A stretch of 64,000 nt of DNA, taken from the NCBI GenBank assembly GCA_023846275.1, contig CM043865.1:9970068-10034067 (forward strand), read 5' to 3'. A model generated the notes under the pieces. The model did not search any database. It was not told the DNA's origin and saw only the letters and a program-made list of their open reading frames with translations. This DNA is from Vanilla planifolia (lineage: Eukaryota; Streptophyta; Magnoliopsida; Asparagales; Orchidaceae). Below are positions 60,767 through 64,000 of the stretch, one piece after another. Positions within the stretch are counted from its first letter, which is position 1; every line of letters begins with the position of its first letter. A program made the translations under genes and the position numbers.

Positions 60767-63700
60767 CAGCGGGCGAAGCTTCATTGGGCACAGCTTGGGG
60801 ATCGTAATACCACTTTCTTTCATGATGCTGCATCGGCCCGGGCACGTATCAACCGCATATCAATGCTGAAGGATGAGGATGGGAGGATGAAGGAAGCGCC
60901 GGAGGAGATTGGCGAAGCACTTTTGAAGTTCTTCCGGGAGAAGTGGAGCTGTGAGGAACGTGCGCCCCCGTTGCTGAATTTTGTGCCAAGTGCAACTGTG
61001 GACGAGGATATGGCTTCTCACCTATGCAGCAGAATCACTAAGGCGGAGATTACTGACGCTATCAGGGGAATTAGGAGGAACAAGGCGCCTGGAAACGATG
61101 GCATTACTGCTGAATTCATTCATGGTTATTGGAAGATTACGAGCAGGGATATCACTCGGGCTGTGCTGGCGTTCTTTGATGCAAAGAAGATGCCTGAGAA
61201 ATGGAAGGAGACCTTAGTGGTGCTGATACCCAAACGGAGGGGCGCATGTATGCCGACTCAATTTCGTCCTATAAGCTTGTGTAATACAATCTATAAGATT
61301 GTGGCGCGAGTCTTGGTGGAGCGGCTCAAGCCCTTGATGCCTCACCTCATCTCGCGGGAGTAGGGCGCTTTCATTCCCGGTCGCTGCATTTCGGACAACA
61401 TTTTTATTGCGCAAGAAATGGCGGCACGTATGCACTCCTGCTCTTCCAGGTATGGCCTCATGGCGGTTAAGATCGATATGATGCAAGCTTATGATAACAT
61501 CAGGTGGGATTTCTTGATCGAGATGCTGAAAATTCTAAGGTTCCCTCCGCTCTGGTGCGACTGGATCACTGCCTGCATCCAATCGCCTTCCTTTGGCGTG
61601 CTAGTCAACGGCGTCCGCCTGCCTTGGGTACAAGCTCATCGAGGGCTGAGACAGGGATGCCCTCTATCACCGTATTTATACGTAATTGCGTCGGAATTTC
61701 TTTCGGCACTAATGCATGAGTATGAGACCAAACAGCTCTTGGGATTCAGACCAGGGCAGCATGCACCCATGGTCTCCCACTTATTATATGCGGATGACGT
61801 CCTTATTTATGGCCATGCAACGCGCAAAGCCGCGCGTTCAATTCGCAGTGTCACTCAGTGTTTCAGTAAAGCTGCAGGACTGCTGATTAACTTCTCTAAA
61901 TCTAGTGTTCACTTCAGCCGGAGGAGCAGCACGATAACGACAAAGAAGGTTGCTAAGAAGCTTCGCATGGTGCGCGGGAGTTCTCTGAATTATCTTGGAG
62001 TGCCAATTGCGGCTAAGAGGCTTAAGCTGGCTGATTTAAACTTCCTAATCCAGAGAATGGAGGCTTGCATTGCTGGTTGGAGGATTCGTCCCCTGTCCCT
62101 GGCTGGCAGAGTCTCTCTGGCCAATTCGGTGCTTAATGCTATCCCCACGTATATTCTTCGACATTGCACCGTGCCGGCGGGTGTCATTGAAGTGATGGAG
62201 CGGCGCGTGAGGAATTTCCTGTGGAATGGTGCAAGCAATACTCACATGATCCATTACGCGCCTTGGAGCTGTGTTACGCTTCCAAGGAATGCGGGCGGCC
62301 TGGGGTTGAGGGACTTCCGTGTTTGGCAACATGTCTTGATGATGAAGCAGTGCAAGAGGGTGCTGTGTCGTGAGGATAGCCCCTGGGTTGACATCTTCAG
62401 GAGGAAGTACGTGGGCAACTTGCTGACCTCAAAGATCCCATGGAATTTATATTACTCTGGCAAGCTTGTGCTCGAGGCGATGCCGACTGCGGTGGTGGAG
62501 TTTGTGTGGAGAATTGGAGACGGTAAGGAGGCGAGATTTGAGGAAGATAATTGGCTTGGCTTCCTCCCCATTTGCATTTGGCCGACGTTAATTAACATGA
62601 AGACTGGGTGGCCGGCGAGGGTGGCGGACTGTATCAATGAAGAGGGCGAGTGGGATGTCAGCAGCATTCGAATTTGGGCTAGTGATATGCTCATTGACAG
62701 AATTCTCCATCTTCCCAGGGCGCGGTCCTCTACTCGTGATATGCTGGTCCAGGTACACATGGAAACGGAGAAGATTGATAATGGCAAAATTTACTGTGAC
62801 CTGAAATGCAGACAGGGCGTCGGCGCTCCCACGGCGAGCTGGTGGAGCTCTAATCAGATGCGGGGGCTGTGGAAGCTTAAAACTCTGCCGCGGGTGCGGC
62901 TGTTTCTCTGGCGGGTGGTGGGTGACTACCTCCCCACGGCGACGTGGCTTGCGCGGAGGGGCATGGCTGAGAACCGCCGCTGCGTGTGGGGCTGTGAGGC
63001 AGAGGAGACCGCGCACCATGTCTTCTGGAGCTGCCCGCAAGCCCAGGATCTTTGGCGAAACATCATTGTTCGTGACGCCGTCGTTGCTGTTAAGATGAAT
63101 CCCGCCGATGTGGAGGTGGACGGCGCCGGCAGTGATTTCATCCGCCAATTTATGGCCTTCATTGGTTCGCCGGCGGCAAGGAACGGTGGCGGGGCAGTGC
63201 ATGCCGCAACTGTGGCTACGTCCTTATACTATCTATGGGGAAGGAGGAATGCGAAGAGACACAGTGTCCCTACTGGCAACCTCGGCACATTACTGCGCAA
63301 TATTAAGATCGAGATCGCTGCTGTAGCTGACCAGAGCAACATTCATGCATCCATGTCCCGCGGGAACCTGTACAGTTCGCCTGAACTGTCTGTTACCCAT
63401 TGTTGGGTTCCCCCTCCCACTGGATGGATTAAGGTGAACTGCGACGCTGCTTGTGGCTTACACTCTGCGGGCATTGGAGTGGTTGTGAGAGACCATATGG
63501 GGAAGCCTCTCCTGGCTATGGGTAGGAGGTTTGTCTCACAGGCTAGCGAGGCCATGGAGGTTCAGGCGATTCTGGAGGCCTTTCACCTACTACGGAGATC
63601 CTTGCCTCAGTACCGGGCTGTTGAGATGCAAACGGACTGCATGACGACTATGTTAACAGTCCGGAAGCTTATTACCAGTGCTCCTGAGACTGGACCTCTT

Positions 63701-63961
63701 GCTGAGATCATTCGATGTGCTAGAGAACTGGACGCCCTCACTATAACGCATATATACCGGGAAGGAAATGAGCCTGCCGATTGGGTGGCACGGGCTGCTT
63801 GTTGTAATGACTTTGTGTGGGATACGGGGACTTCATACCCCAAGCCGCTTATTAAGTTGATGTTGCTAGATTTCATGTATGATCCTCCGTGAGGATCGCA
63901 TCAACATATAACTGTAGGGCTTATACCCCTTTTGAATATCAAAAAAAAAAAAAAAAAAAAA
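60767..63961 (+). mobile_element. Young 5'-truncated L1-type LINE (RT, zf-RVT, RNase H)
   Basis: It starts abruptly at 60767 within ORF2, just before reverse transcriptase, and ends in 21 A (63941-63961). An exact 11-bp target-site duplication flanks it. The frame from 60767 to TGA at 63890-63892 covers 1042 codons with a single in-frame TAG at 61361-61363, where relatives usually have Gln. Domains: linker with GDRNTTFFHDAASARARINR; reverse transcriptase with YADD in LLYADDVLIYGH near 61786; zf-RVT (LWKLKTLPRV..., C/H residues near 62970-63035); RNase H with NCDAA near 63439, QTDC near 63630 and a C-terminal REGNEPADWVARAA. The 3' UTR is about 50 bp. GC content is far above its AT-rich surroundings. 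The endonuclease region and ORF1 are missing, so it is dead on arrival, but it inserted recently. Confidence 0.9.
60863..63892 (+). pseudogene. LINE ORF2 coding remnant (reverse transcriptase/RNase H)
   Basis: From the first Met in the frame (60863) the reading continues to 63892 with one in-frame TAG at 61361-61363; the second part is open from 61364, with a Met at 61418. Reverse transcriptase motifs lie on both sides of the stop (KAPGNDGITAEF before; GAFIPGRCISDNIFIAQE directly after; RQGCPLSPYLYV; YADD). The enzyme would copy its own RNA at a nicked chromosomal target; without its endonuclease this copy cannot. Shadows on the other strand (for example 62588-63202) are ignored. Confidence 0.88.
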
Positions 63962-63972
63962 GAGAACAGATT
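63962..63972 (+). repeat. Target-site duplication, right copy (11 bp)
   Basis: Second copy of 'gagaacagatt'. The old LINE sequence interrupted at 60766 continues from here in the same reading frame to the right edge. Confidence 0.8.
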
Positions 63973-64000
63973 TCTCAGTCTAAATTGCAGCAACATCCGT

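Noticed and set aside
62588-63202. 204-residue minus-strand frame within the LINE
   Set aside because: Antisense to a well-supported reverse transcriptase/RNase H frame; compositionally a shadow.

Overview
The window looks like nuclear DNA of a flowering plant. It has spliced genes with conserved plant splice sites, two organelle-type PPR genes, SIRE-type Copia and Tat-type Ty3/gypsy fossils, and an L1-type plant LINE with a C-terminal RNase H. The steep fall in GC from 5' to 3' in the PPR gene at 46.8-49.0 kb is more typical of monocots than eudicots. I cannot name the species. No prokaryotic, organellar or CRISPR features were seen, and I found no convincing novel biological system; the most informative content is the layered history of insertions in and around one housekeeping gene.

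Layout. 1-970 (minus): 5' part of a P-class PPR gene that runs off the left edge. 1-16 kb: AT-rich intergenic DNA with decayed Copia and gypsy fossils and short tandem repeats. 16.3-40.2 kb (plus): one complete five-exon gene for cytosolic NAD-dependent glycerol-3-phosphate dehydrogenase (463 aa). Intron 1 is 13.9 kb and holds a Tat-like gypsy element with both LTRs. Inside that element sits an LTR-internal-LTR-internal-LTR cluster of a short copia-like element, and inside the first of those LTRs is a bare poly(T) insertion with a target-site duplication. Intron 2 is 8.1 kb and holds a minus-strand chromovirus-like gypsy fossil with both LTRs. 40.2-46.7 kb: possible 3' UTR exon, a Copia fragment, and a 67-bp minisatellite. 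46.8-49.0 kb (plus): an intact intronless PPR gene resembling Arabidopsis At4g20740. 49.4-53.5 kb: a second copy of the Tat-like gypsy family. 54.4-55.2 kb: a pseudogene copy of the 3' end of the PPR gene and its 3' flank. 58.75-64.0 kb: an old LINE (ORF1 and probable start of ORF2) cut by a young, 5'-truncated LINE with an 11-bp target-site duplication and a 21-A tail.

Host genes: the dehydrogenase links glycolysis (DHAP) to glycerolipid supply and cytosolic redox balance. The PPR proteins are expected to act on RNA in mitochondria or plastids. Nothing in the sequence links their functions; they are simply neighbours. LTR and fossil boundaries are read by eye and are good to tens of bases at best.
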